Source of the DNA: Candidatus Heimdallarchaeota archaeon
GTDB lineage: Archaea; Asgardarchaeota; Heimdallarchaeia; Heimdallarchaeales; Kariarchaeaceae
Direction of reading: 5' to 3'
Assembly: GCA_015523565.1 (NCBI GenBank)
Contig: WAKA01000080.1
Location: 1-42,165, forward strand
DNA length: 42,165 nucleotides
Shown: positions 35,196 to 42,165 of the stretch, piece by piece
Layout: each line of letters starts with the position of its first letter
How positions within the stretch are numbered: position 1 is the stretch's first letter
Program-made: the position numbers and the translations under genes
The notes under the pieces: generated by a model
What the model was told of the DNA's origin: nothing
The model's input: the letters and a program-made list of their open reading frames with translations, nothing else
Database searches by the model: none

Positions 35196-35987
35196 TCAAA
35201 GATTGACCAACAGGTTTCCATCCTCATCAAAAAACCTATCCTTATATCGCCATGCCGTCAAAAACCGAAACATGACCTTCCTTCGAGTCAGGAACCTGAT
35301 CCGACGACCAGTCCCCCTCACCTTCCGTATCCTCTCGACAAGGAAAGTCGCAGGAACTTCCGGCATTTCCGCAAGGATATTGAACACCTTTTTTGCCTTC
35401 AAGGAGGCATTCTCCAATAGAAGATCTGTTAGAACCACCCCAGGACTAAGCAAATGAACCCCTATACCAGAACCTTCTGTCTCGACAAGCAACGTTTTCA
35501 GCAATTGGGGCATGGATGCCTTGCTGGCACCATATGGCAGAAGATTGGGAGTTGCCCGCCCATTGGAGCCCATCCCCTCCATCAGGAAAATATGCCCCGA
35601 ACCCTGAGAACCCATGACCCCCAAAGCCGCCTTGGTCGCGTAGATTGTCCCAATGAGGTTGGTTCTGATGACTGTATCAATCTCATCCTCAGGAATGCCT
35701 ACAAGATCGGTCTTGGTTGAATTGGCAACACCTGCGTTGTTGATCCAGAAATCTATATGACCCAAAGTTTCAGAACACCATTCAGCAAACCCCTTGACTG
35801 ATGCGAAGTCCCTGATGTCACACACCCTCCCGAAAACCTCACCTTTTTTCTCCAATTCCCCTGTGGTTTCAAGAACCGAATGCTCCGATCTCGAACAGAG
35901 GGCTACACGATCCCCCGCCTCCAAAAATTTCAGAACCATTGCCCTTCCCAAGCCACGGGTTCCGCCTGTAATGACTACATTTGCCAT
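35196..35987 (-). CDS. Short-chain dehydrogenase/reductase, NYC1/NOL-like
   Basis: A Rossmann-fold NAD(P)-dependent reductase. TGGTRGLGRAM (7-17) binds cofactor, CDIRD (54-58) contacts the adenine, WINNAG holds the NNAG motif, and YGASKAS is the YxxxK catalytic pair. GHIFLMEGMGSNGRATPNLL holds the Ser and resembles the chlorophyll b reductase (NYC1/NOL) branch of SDRs more than the FabG-type. That does not show it acts on chlorophyll; other polyprenyl or cyclic ketones are possible. The C-terminus extends about 40 residues beyond the usual SDR core. It lies on the same strand as the FAD oxidoreductase, about 200 bases upstream of it, so the two could act in one redox pathway. Confidence 0.85.
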   Translation of the reverse strand: MANVVITGGTRGLGRAMVLKFLEAGDRVALCSRSEHSVLETTGELEKKGEVFGRVCDIRDFASVKGFAEWCSETLGHIDFWINNAGVANSTKTDLVGIPEDEIDTVIRTNLIGTIYATKAALGVMGSQGSGHIFLMEGMGSNGRATPNLLPYGASKASMPQLLKTLLVETEGSGIGVHLLSPGVVLTDLLLENASLKAKKVFNILAEMPEVPATFLVERIRKVRGTGRRIRFLTRRKVMFRFLTAWRYKDRFFDEDGNLLVNL

Positions 35988-36115
35988 ACCTGCATTTCAG
36001 CCCGAAAATATTTCTTTGTTTGCACCAGTGCCAACATCAACCATAAATTCCCTCACAAGAGTCATCCATAGACCGTCAAATCAGCCAACAAACAGCAAAA
36101 TCAGTCAATAAACAA

Positions 36116-36331
36116 TCAAATCACATCCACGCTTTTCTTCCCGCGCCCACCATTGTATCTTGTCATCCCGATGATGCCATACCCCGCAAGACCTGACTGC
36201 AAGAAAACCCCAACCCACTTTAGAATGGGATGGATGGCATCCAATGGATTCCCAATGCCCAAACGCGGAAACAAGAGGTTTTGACCAATGAGGACGAAAA
36301 CCACAATGAAATTGACGTACCTGTTCCCCAT
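36116..36331 (-). CDS. Possible small membrane protein (71 aa)
   Basis: A weak call. From ATG 36331 two hydrophobic helices are visible (YVNFIVVFVLIGQNLLFP and LKWVGVFLQSGLAGYGIIGM), then a short charged tail (NGGRGKKSVDVI). The frame stays open to 36496, but the upstream part does not look protein-like. It could be a remnant of a larger membrane protein. Neighbours give no clue. Confidence 0.3.
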   Translation of the reverse strand: MGNRYVNFIVVFVLIGQNLLFPRLGIGNPLDAIHPILKWVGVFLQSGLAGYGIIGMTRYNGGRGKKSVDVI

Positions 36332-36791
36332 CAGGTTATGGCGAAACGAACAAAACCCAACCACGCCCAACAACCTTTTGTGGTTTCCGACAAGGCAACT
36401 GCCCAAGCCTACGTTGAAACGTTGGGCAGGACGTTGGCAAACTTGACATTTCAATAGGGAAAGATTGGGGCTGTCTAAAAAAAGGATTTGATACAAATAC
36501 CCAAGAATCCCCCAAAGACCATCAAATAAGGGAAAAAAAGGTCATCAGAAAACATAAGGAGACATTGAACCACCAAAGGGGATACAAGCCCATTTGAGCA
36601 ACATAAAATTCCCTACTGATTGAATCAATATCCACACGACGTACATCATAATTATTCTAAGAATCGAATCCATTCAAATAATATTTTTATAATATCACTC
36701 CATTTTAAGTGTGTGTCGACCCACTATCTTCAAGAATTGAGAAAACAGACAAGACAATGGAAGATTCTGAAAGTTGTGAACGGAGGTGACC

Positions 36792-37244
36792 ATGATAAGT
36801 GAATACAATGGTGTCCCCCTTATCCGATGAGATGCGGAGGTGCTCAGGGAACTTGAAGAGCTGACTGGTCCAATTCCCGCTATGAATAGTATCGATTGGA
36901 ATATCTTCGGCTTTACTGTGGAAAATCAAAGAGTGACTGGATTGGGGTTTTTTGAAAGGAATTTGAAGTTTCTCCCAGAGAGCATAGGAAACCTGCAAAA
37001 CCTTGTAACTCTTTTATTGGATAATAATAGATTGGAGTCTCTTCCGAAAAACATAGGAAACCTGCAGAATCTTAAAAGTCTCATATTGAGGCAAAACAAT
37101 TTGAAAACACTCCCAAAAACCATTTTAAAACTTCAAAAGCTTGAAATCCTTATGTTGAGTAAAGACAATCAGAACACATTCCCTGAAAATGTGAAAAGTA
37201 TGTTGGACAAACTTAAACAAAAGGGATGTGGTATTTTATACTGA
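36792..37244 (+). pseudogene. Leucine-rich repeat protein, interrupted by an in-frame TGA near its N-terminus
   Basis: ATG 36792 follows a strong Shine-Dalgarno (GGAGGTGA) and opens ISEYNGVPLIR, then hits TGA at 36828-36830, and continues DAEVLRELEEL in the same frame. The paralogue at 39188-40261 encodes the same N-terminus (ISEYNGVTLCRNDAEVLKEL) with AAC in place of this TGA, so the nonsense codon is inside the ancestral coding region. Downstream, NIFGFTVENQRVTGLG caps three or four 23-residue LRRs, ending LDKLKQKGCGILY. The intact part could still be made from GTG 36840. Base composition is AT-rich, unlike the GC-rich paralogue. It would be a cytoplasmic protein-binding scaffold. Confidence 0.75.
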
Positions 37245-37254
37245 GATATTATTG

Positions 37255-37569
37255 ATGAGTAGTGATAATGAAATGCCGACAACAGTGAAAATATATGATG
37301 CGGACAAAGCTTTTCTCGATAGGTTACAGGCAGTGATATTCCAGAGAATTGGAAAGAAACTACCCTATGCTGAGTTGCTTCATTACCTGCTGATACATTC
37401 AGACGAAAATGTCATGAACGCGATAATTGATGACATATGCAATCAAGATATCGACTGGGCGAGTCATTTAGACATTATCGGGGAGTATGGCGATACGGAT
37501 GCATCACATATTGATGAAGTGGTCTATGAGGGTAATGATTGCGATATTTCTCGATACGGCATGCTATAA
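37255..37569 (+). CDS. Small ribbon-helix-helix-like or antitoxin-like acidic protein (104 aa)
   Basis: Residues 7-50 (TTVKIYDADKAFLDRLQAVI, then GKKLPYAELLHYLLI) fit an RHH-like DNA-binding or antitoxin-like domain: one strand, two helices and a Gly-Lys-Lys turn. The C-terminal half is acidic (IIGEYGDTDASHIDEVVYEG). The frame opens at GTG 37228, overlapping the LRR gene, but ATG 37255, 10 bases after the LRR stop, is the better start. Tight spacing suggests co-transcription with the LRR gene. Three TGTACA palindromes lie just downstream. No toxin partner is recognised. Confidence 0.6.
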   Translation: MSSDNEMPTTVKIYDADKAFLDRLQAVIFQRIGKKLPYAELLHYLLIHSDENVMNAIIDDICNQDIDWASHLDIIGEYGDTDASHIDEVVYEGNDCDISRYGML

Positions 37570-37632
37570 TGCCTTTTTTAACAATGAAATAAGCTCATCC
37601 CATGCTTTTGTGTAACCTGCCAAAACACCCTA

Positions 37633-37673
37633 TTGTACAAGAATGTTACAAATTTGTACATCGCAATGTACAT
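37633..37673. promoter_or_regulatory. Cluster of three TGTACA palindromes
   Basis: TTGTACAA (37633-37640), TTGTACAT (37654-37661) and ATGTACAT (37666-37673) lie within 41 bases, about 65 bases after the RHH-like gene. Two are perfect 8-base palindromes. They may be a regulator's binding sites, but no gene start follows closely. Confidence 0.45.
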
Positions 37674-37715
37674 GTTTGTGAATTATAGACGCAATGACCC
37701 TCACAGCACCCCCTT

Positions 37716-37766
37716 CACCAGTCCAGAGCCATCCACCAATCCAGAACCATCCACCAGTCCAGAGCC
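37716..37766 (+). repeat. 18-bp tandem repeat, about three copies
   Basis: CACCAGTCCAGAGCCATC is followed by CACCAATCCAGAACCATC and then CACCAGTCCAGAGCC. It lies just past the 3' end of the DUF418/YeiB-like gene. The proline-rich frame it gives on the plus strand is not called as a gene. Confidence 0.85.
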
Positions 37767-37777
37767 CCCCCATAATC

Positions 37778-38779
37778 CTAACCTGCAAGCCTCCTCATGA
37801 GAAACTCCAACGGCCCCCGCCTGTACCTCTTGAGCCAATAGTGGCTGAATGCAACAAGGAATCCAAAAAAAGCCGTTGAATAGACGGCAAAGAAGGTGAA
37901 ATCAGGCTCCAGAATCCCAACCGCGAACAGGATGCCCAGCCCAATGACAACATGGACCACATAGATTGTCAGGGACATTCGACCCGTTTCCGCAAGCCAA
38001 CCGAGCCTAAAATGATCCGTGGCATATGCGCAAAGGATGACCACCATGAACGCCGTACCCGTCCCCATAAATATGAAAAAGGGGAAGGGGGGCATGGGCT
38101 GGGTTCCAAGGACATATGCAGTGTCCCCACCCATGGCAGAGCCGATTCTTGACACTAGAAATGACGGGATCACCAAGGACATGCCAATCAGCAGAATTCG
38201 CACCCTAACCCTTGTATCCATAAGATCCTGCCTCCCCAGCCAGATCCCCGCAACCAAGAACGAAAGCCAAGGGAACACAGGATGGAACCCGTTGTAAAAC
38301 AAATGCCTCACCATGCCTACAGGTGTCCAAAAATCATTGTAGGTGAAGGTGTCGAAATCCCAGCCCGTCTCATAGTCAATAATCGGAACCAACAGCAGAA
38401 ACCCGACCATGGAAAGAATGTATGCCAATAACAGCCACCCATTGCCCACCTTCACAAGGAACGCCCCAAACAGCAGATACACCCCGTAAAAATGCAGGAT
38501 GTCTGCTGGCCACAACGGTGAATAAAGCAGACCAAGGACAAACAGGAAAACCGCCCGCCTAAGCAATATCCCCTGCCCCCCTGCCTTCCTCGAAACCAAC
38601 AGGGACAGCCCAACCCCTGCCAAGACAACAAATGTAGCCGCCGCCTTGCCCTCAATGATGACCACCAGCCAAGACCAGCGGCTTTCAGGACTCCCCAAGA
38701 CCAGCCAGAAATTAACCAAAATCATCCCATAGATGGCAAAGGACCTTGCAACATCAAATGCAACAATACGATCCCGCAT
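37778..38779 (-). CDS. Polytopic membrane protein, DUF418/YeiB-like (acyltransferase-type)
   Basis: The N-terminal signature RIVAFDVARSFAIYGMILVN matches the RxxxxDxxRGxAxxGIxxVN pattern of the YeiB/DUF418 and heparan-acetyltransferase-like families. About nine to ten hydrophobic segments follow, including GKAAATFVVLAGVGLSLLV and SLTIYVVHVVIGLGILF; the latter resembles the family's conserved TxYxxH-type helix. The members are thought to move acyl groups across the membrane, though few are characterised. The ATG at 38779 is used. Composition is GC-rich. Its promoter region contains a 22-bp tandem repeat. Confidence 0.7.
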   Translation of the reverse strand: MRDRIVAFDVARSFAIYGMILVNFWLVLGSPESRWSWLVVIIEGKAAATFVVLAGVGLSLLVSRKAGGQGILLRRAVFLFVLGLLYSPLWPADILHFYGVYLLFGAFLVKVGNGWLLLAYILSMVGFLLLVPIIDYETGWDFDTFTYNDFWTPVGMVRHLFYNGFHPVFPWLSFLVAGIWLGRQDLMDTRVRVRILLIGMSLVIPSFLVSRIGSAMGGDTAYVLGTQPMPPFPFFIFMGTGTAFMVVILCAYATDHFRLGWLAETGRMSLTIYVVHVVIGLGILFAVGILEPDFTFFAVYSTAFFGFLVAFSHYWLKRYRRGPLEFLMRRLAG

Positions 38780-39187
38780 AATTGCAACTTGTCCATTACC
38801 TTATTATTGTTTTCCAGAACTGTATTGCTTTCCAGAACTGACCATACCGTTTTTCTGGACTGATCAAACCGTTTTTCTGGACTGATCAAACCGTTTTTCT
38901 GGACAGACCAGACTGCTTTTCTGGGGAACCAAATTGTTTTTGTGAACCGAACACACTGCTTTTTTGGGATCCATGCTTTCCCAGACCATAAAACAGAACA
39001 AACACACATACCCCGGTCCAATCCACCAACACCCACCCACAACCAACAAATCCCAAGGAAGAAAAACCCCCATCAAGAAAACAATCACACCAAACAAGAC
39101 TTTTATTGCATGCCCCCATTTCCAATATATGCCATCGCAATTGACAAACCATATTGAGCAGGGACAAGCATCCCGCAGGGGGCGGAC
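38780..39187. other. 408-base intergenic region, A/C-rich, with 22-bp repeats
   Basis: Between the DUF418/YeiB-like start (minus strand) and the second LRR gene (plus strand). It holds the tandem repeat at 38846-38905. From about 38980 to 39100 the plus strand is made almost only of A and C with very few G. No credible ORF is seen. Confidence 0.6.
38846..38905. repeat. 22-bp tandem direct repeat, nearly three copies
   Basis: The unit begins ACCGTTTTTCTGGACTGATC and runs AA to complete 22 bases. It starts at 38846, 38868 and 38890 (third copy complete for about 15 bases). Degenerate relatives extend it on both sides: TTCCAGAACTG twice near 38812-38840, and GACTGCTTTTCTGG near 38911. It lies 65-130 bases upstream of the DUF418/YeiB-like start, so it could hold regulator sites. 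Confidence 0.85.
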
Positions 39188-40261
39188 ACGATAAGCGAAT
39201 ACAATGGAGTGACCCTCTGCCGAAACGATGCCGAAGTGCTCAAGGAACTAGAAGAACAGATCAAGCAAATCCCACATGTCCCCGAAATCGATTGGGACAC
39301 CTTCGGCTTTACGGTGGAAAACCAAAGGGTAACGGGATTGGGACTCTACAACATGGACGTGAACAGCCTCCCTGAAAGCATTGGGAACCTCCAGAACCTT
39401 CAGAAGCTGAATGCCAGCGGCAACAGCCTAACCTCCTTCCCCGAAACCATCGGCAAATCCACAAACCTCCAATATCTGGGACTGGATGACAATAAACTGC
39501 ATTCCCTCCCCGAAACCATCGGCAAGCTAACCAACCTCCAATACCTGAATGCAGCAAGCAACAGGTTGACGACCCTGCCCGAAACCGTGGGAAACCTCCA
39601 TAACCTCCAAGAATTGTATGTAGAGGACAACCAATTGACAGACCTCCCAAAAAGCATCGGGATGCTCAAAAACCTCAAACTACTGTATGCATTTGAAAAC
39701 AGGCTGACAGCACTCCCAGAAACCATTGGCAACCTGACAAAGCTCCTGAACCTCAGGATATACCACAACCAGTTGGCAACATTGCCCGTTTCAATCAAAA
39801 AACTCCAGAACCTCCAAGACCTCCATGCGTACAACAACCTACTGACAGCCCTGCCTGAAACCATAGGGGAACTCCAAAATCTTCAGAACCTGCAGGTGCA
39901 ATACAACAAATTGAACTCAATTCCCGAAAGCATAGGGAGGCTCAAAAACCTCCAAGTATTGTATGTATTCAAGAACAGGCTGACCACGATCCCAGAATCC
40001 ATCGGCAACCTAACCGAACTCGAATATCTGGATGTCTCAAACAACCAATTGACAACACTCCCAGAATCCATTGGCAACCTAACCGAACTCGAATACCTGG
40101 ATGTAGCGGACAACCTGCTGGAAACATTCCCTGAAAGCATTGGAAACCTCCTGAAACTCCAAGAATTAAGGGCATTTGGCAATCAGTTGTCTGCCCTCAC
40201 CGAGAACGCGGAATTGGCATTGGACAAGCTGATACAAAAGGGCTGCTCCATCACCATATGA
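39188..40261 (+). CDS. Leucine-rich repeat protein with about 12 LRRs; start codon altered
   Basis: Coding similarity to the copy at 36792 begins at 39188, where ATG has become ACG and the Shine-Dalgarno GGAGGTGA has become GGGGGCGGA. The next usable start is GTG 39209 or GTG 39236. An N-terminal cap (DTFGFTVENQRVTGLGL) precedes twelve 23-residue LRRs of the form LTxLPESIGNLxNLQxLxVxxN, ending LDKLIQKGCSITI like its paralogue. LRRs 10 and 11 are nearly identical at DNA level (39993-40110), so the array has recently expanded. It has no signal peptide or membrane segment, so it is probably a cytoplasmic protein-interaction scaffold. Composition is GC-rich, unlike the other copy. Confidence 0.82.
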   Translation, partial: TISEYNGVTLCRNDAEVLKELEEQIKQIPHVPEIDWDTFGFTVENQRVTGLGLYNMDVNSLPESIGNLQNLQKLNASGNSLTSFPETIGKSTNLQYLGLDDNKLHSLPETIGKLTNLQYLNAASNRLTTLPETVGNLHNLQELYVEDNQLTDLPKSIGMLKNLKLLYAFENRLTALPETIGNLTKLLNLRIYHNQLATLPVSIKKLQNLQDLHAYNNLLTALPETIGELQNLQNLQVQYNKLNSIPESIGRLKNLQVLYVFKNRLTTIPESIGNLTELEYLDVSNNQLTTLPESIGNLTELEYLDVADNLLETFPESIGNLLKLQELRAFGNQLSALTENAELALDKLIQKGCSITI

Positions 40262-40411
40262 TAGGGGAGCGACTTGACATGACCCTTGCACCATACTCTG
40301 GCATGTCCCCTGCACCATGTCTGATAACATCCGGGATCACCCTGATTCTAGCATCTCCTCTTACCATCCCCTGACAGGACACCCTGAAGTGTGAAGAAAC
40401 ATGTAAACCAG

Positions 40412-40777
40412 TCATGGCATTGGGGGAAAGCAATGGATTTCACCTGAAGTTGCCATCAACTGCACTGCAACCTCTGCATCAAACAAGCCCCGCCTAAGTA
40501 TCTCCGCCCACAGTCCCTCGGCATTTGAGGCAGTGGAAGGAATGCGATAGCTCTGCTCCCTCCCCTTGACAAATATATAGATGTCATCAGGCTCTGGAAA
40601 TTCACCTGTCTTGTAGCATACACGCACAATGTCATCCCACCCAATGGTCGCATCCCATGCATTGTGCCCTGGAGGACTTACGTCCAATGAAATCACCTGT
40701 TCATTGAAGGATATCAAGTACCAATCCATAAACCATCTTGTCCTTCCAAGTAAAAGAAATTTACTGATCAAACGCAT
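40412..40777 (-). CDS. Conserved hypothetical protein (bacterial-type small domain)
   Basis: From ATG 40777 about 121 residues. The core WDATIGWDDIVRVCYKTG, then DDIYIFVKGREQSYRIPS and WAEILRRGLFDAEVAV, resembles a widespread small bacterial domain in which a strand with WxDIVRVCF precedes YIF-(x)-R-P-ESY-IP and a LWxEIIRRGLFDAE helix. I have no function for it. The frame opens at GTG 40864, in a CCATCTCCAC repeat tract, so the shorter start is preferred. No signal peptide. It is on the minus strand between two plus/minus genes and probably monocistronic. Confidence 0.55.
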   Translation of the reverse strand: MRLISKFLLLGRTRWFMDWYLISFNEQVISLDVSPPGHNAWDATIGWDDIVRVCYKTGEFPEPDDIYIFVKGREQSYRIPSTASNAEGLWAEILRRGLFDAEVAVQLMATSGEIHCFPPMP

Positions 40778-40854
40778 GTGGGGTTTTGCAGGATTCACAG
40801 GGTTCCGGGAAACCACCATAGCCTTTCGTTCAAAGGAAACACCACAGCCTGCAA

Positions 40855-40939
40855 CCATCTCCACTGCACTTTACCATCTCCACAACACCCAACATCTCCA
40901 TAACCCATAACCATCCCCACAACCTTTAGCCATCTCCAC
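40855..40939. repeat. Degenerate 19-base tandem repeat (CCATCTCCAC core)
   Basis: CCATCTCCAC at 40855 and 40874, CATCTCCATA at 40893, CCATCCCCAC at 40911 and CCATCTCCAC at 40930, spaced about 18-19 bases. It lies between the conserved hypothetical gene and the 3' end of marC. Plus-strand sequence here is very rich in A and C. Confidence 0.7.
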
Positions 40940-40960
40940 AGCCATCCCCCCAAAAGCAAT

Positions 40961-41584
40961 TCAGAGACCGTGCAACCATTCGGCAATACCGGACATGACC
41001 AACTGGATCCCCAAGGTGATGATCAGAAGCCCCGTAATCTTGACCATCGCCACCGTGGCATTTTTCCCAAGCCTCGAAGTGATCGCCTCCGCATGTTTCA
41101 GAAGGAGATAGGTCACCCCAAGGCAAAAAAAGACGGAAAACACAAGGGCAATGTAAAGACCATTCAATGCGGGAGACGAAACTGAAGAAAAGAGAATGAC
41201 CGCAGTTATCGAACCAGGACCCGCAATGACGGGAAAACCCAGCGGAACTGCACCTGTTGTCACATCATCCCCTTCCTCCGCCAAAACCCTGCTTTGCATC
41301 GCATCCCACCCGAACTTGAAAAAGAGCAGTCCCCCTGCAACCTGCAATGCATACCTTTCCAGACCAAGACCCTTCAGAATAAGATTGCCAAGAAAAACAG
41401 AGACCAAAAGGACAACAAGCGCAAAAAGTATCCCCTGCCTAAGAACAACCTCCTTCTGCCCCTTGCCAAGATGCGAGGTAAGGGAAAGGTAGGTGGCAAG
41501 CACAGCAATCGGGTTGATGGTCACCAAGAGCGTCACGAAAACATCCAATCCAGCAGAATAGGCAATCACATGTGACCATTCCAC
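40961..41584 (-). CDS. MarC-family integral membrane protein
   Basis: A six-helix UPF0056/MarC protein: TLLVTINPIAVLATYLSL is the first helix with the conserved NP, ALVVLLVSVFLGNLILKG the second, and LGFPVIAGPGSITAVILF the loop-helix of the repeat unit. A two-fold internal repeat is typical of the family. Function is unsettled; members are sometimes called putative antibiotic or neutral amino acid transporters. The frame extends to 41746, but that would overlap the divergent Lrp-type gene, so I start at GTG 41584, which follows GGGGATGG and a TATA-like AATATTATTTAG; GTG 41569 is possible. The divergent regulator may control it. Confidence 0.85.
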   Translation of the reverse strand: MEWSHVIAYSAGLDVFVTLLVTINPIAVLATYLSLTSHLGKGQKEVVLRQGILFALVVLLVSVFLGNLILKGLGLERYALQVAGGLLFFKFGWDAMQSRVLAEEGDDVTTGAVPLGFPVIAGPGSITAVILFSSVSSPALNGLYIALVFSVFFCLGVTYLLLKHAEAITSRLGKNATVAMVKITGLLIITLGIQLVMSGIAEWLHGL

Positions 41585-41648
41585 CCATCCCCTAAATAAT
41601 ATTGTGACTAGAGAATTGGCCAATCTGTACGCACCCCATGGAAAATTC

Positions 41649-41657
41649 TTTTCTATA
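41649..41657 (+). promoter_or_regulatory. TATA-like box upstream of the Lrp/AsnC-type regulator
   Basis: TTTTCTATA lies about 22 bases before the ATG at 41677. It is flanked by GTAC-containing stretches (CTGTACGC near 41627, CCGTACAA near 41658), which might be regulator sites. Confidence 0.45.
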
Positions 41658-41676
41658 CCGTACAAATTGAACCACC

Positions 41677-42153
41677 ATGAAACATGACATCGATGAACTT
41701 GACCTGGAAATCCTCCGAATCCTGAGAAAGGACGCCAGAACCCCAATCAAGTCAATCGCAGAACAGCTTGGACGAAGAAGGGCCACAATCCACAGCAGGA
41801 TCCAGAAACTTGAGAAGAACGGCATCATCAGGAACTATACCATCGCACCGGATTTCCGAAAGCTTGGAAAGCCCATCACCGCCTTCCTCCTGGTCAGCAT
41901 CCTGCCTGAAACCATACAAATCGAGGATTCCCTTGAAACCCTCAGCAGGAAACTCGCCAATTTAGAGCATGTCGTGGAAGTCTTCAATATCACAGGGGAA
42001 TATGACTATTTGCTCAAGGTCAGGGTGGACAGCCTTGAGGTCATAGGAAGCGACCTGATCTTCAAATTGCGAAAGGAATACGGGATCGGACGGACATTGA
42101 CCCTGACGGTCTTCCATACTGAACAGGAAGAGCTAACGCATGCAAACCTCTAA
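41677..42153 (+). CDS. Lrp/AsnC-family transcriptional regulator
   Basis: Residues 4-60 form the winged helix-turn-helix (LDLEILRILRKDARTPIKSI, then RRATIHSRIQKLEKNGIIRN), and residues 70-150 the RAM effector domain (PITAFLLVSILP, VVEVFNITGEYDYLLKVRV). This matches the family in full length at 158 residues. Such proteins sense amino acids and form octamers around DNA. It is divergent from marC with about 92 bases between starts, so it may regulate marC and itself. The stop is followed by only 12 bases of window. Confidence 0.92.
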   Translation: MKHDIDELDLEILRILRKDARTPIKSIAEQLGRRRATIHSRIQKLEKNGIIRNYTIAPDFRKLGKPITAFLLVSILPETIQIEDSLETLSRKLANLEHVVEVFNITGEYDYLLKVRVDSLEVIGSDLIFKLRKEYGIGRTLTLTVFHTEQEELTHANL

Positions 42154-42165
42154 TACTGCCAAACA

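Noticed and set aside
36230..36457. 75-codon plus-strand frame
   Set aside because: No recognisable domain, and it is antisense to the possible membrane protein; neither is strong, but the minus-strand frame shows membrane helices.
37694..37879. Proline-rich 61-codon plus-strand frame
   Set aside because: Its composition comes from the 18-bp tandem repeat, and it runs antisense into the DUF418/YeiB-like gene.
1..42165. Genome-wide recoding of TAG as a sense codon
   Set aside because: Genes ending at 2062, 13206, 21315, 22525, 25876 and 29411 use TAG where a natural C-terminus is expected, so only the single in-frame TAG in the amylase is reported.
1..42165. CRISPR arrays
   Set aside because: The tandem repeats seen are short and either degenerate or without unique spacers of CRISPR length.
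1..42165. tRNA and rRNA genes
   Set aside because: No cloverleaf-like or rRNA-like sequence was recognised by eye; a covariance-model search would be needed to exclude them fully.

Overview
This window looks like a stretch of archaeal chromosome, most likely from an Asgard-type archaeon; that placement is an inference. The supporting signs are: many genes with a TATA-like box about 22-30 bases before the start codon and little or no leader; exported proteins rich in N-x-S/T sequons that end in a hydrophobic segment plus a short Lys/Arg tail; and an abundance of eukaryote-like parts (longin/roadblock-like domains, an LRR-GTPase fusion, a Ste24-type CAAX protease, LRR proteins, an RNase III-like protein with a dsRNA-binding domain, a lamin-tail/FN3 exonuclease). 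No rRNA, tRNA, CRISPR array or transposase was recognised.

Layout. 1-5200: a truncated secreted GH13 amylase, a secreted zinc phospholipase C/S1-P1 relative, and a divergent secreted M1 aminopeptidase. 5200-10850: a longin-like gene cluster (186-aa stand-alone protein; 835-aa protein with an N-terminal HEAIH metalloprotease-like domain; 437-aa paralogue of its C-terminal half) around a class 3 lipase. 10850-17550: threonine dehydratase, a membrane-anchored unknown, RNase III-like protein, oligopeptidase B, a 467-aa longin-like protein and a GNAT acetyltransferase. 17550-23700: a second GH13 amylase whose signal peptide is separated from the enzyme by an in-frame TAG, a 633-aa zinc-finger/helical-repeat protein, Ste24 and the LRR-GTPase. 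23700-28140: a surface Ig-like protein, a 59-aa CxxC protein, an alpha/beta hydrolase, and a RHH-wHTH DNA-binding protein preceded by a cluster of TTTAGTC/GACTAAA heptamers. 28140-33000: an MFS transporter and a 1097-codon extracellular LTD-Ig-exonuclease-FN3x4-LTD protein. From about 33.0 kb to the end the sequence is richer in G+C and in short tandem repeats. It carries an FAD oxidoreductase, a NYC1/NOL-like SDR, two related LRR genes with complementary defects, a small RHH-like protein, a DUF418/YeiB-like membrane protein, a conserved hypothetical, MarC and an Lrp/AsnC regulator.

How it works together. The exported enzymes (two amylases, aminopeptidase, phospholipase/nuclease, exonuclease) suggest a heterotroph that degrades polymers at its surface, with oligopeptidase B, threonine dehydratase and transporters handling products inside. 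The longin-like proteins, LRR-GTPase and LRR proteins suggest a GTPase/membrane-scaffold layer. The most unusual items are the HEAIH-longin fusion with its paralogue, the heptamer cluster beside the RHH-wHTH gene, the TAG-interrupted amylase and the two complementary damaged LRR copies.
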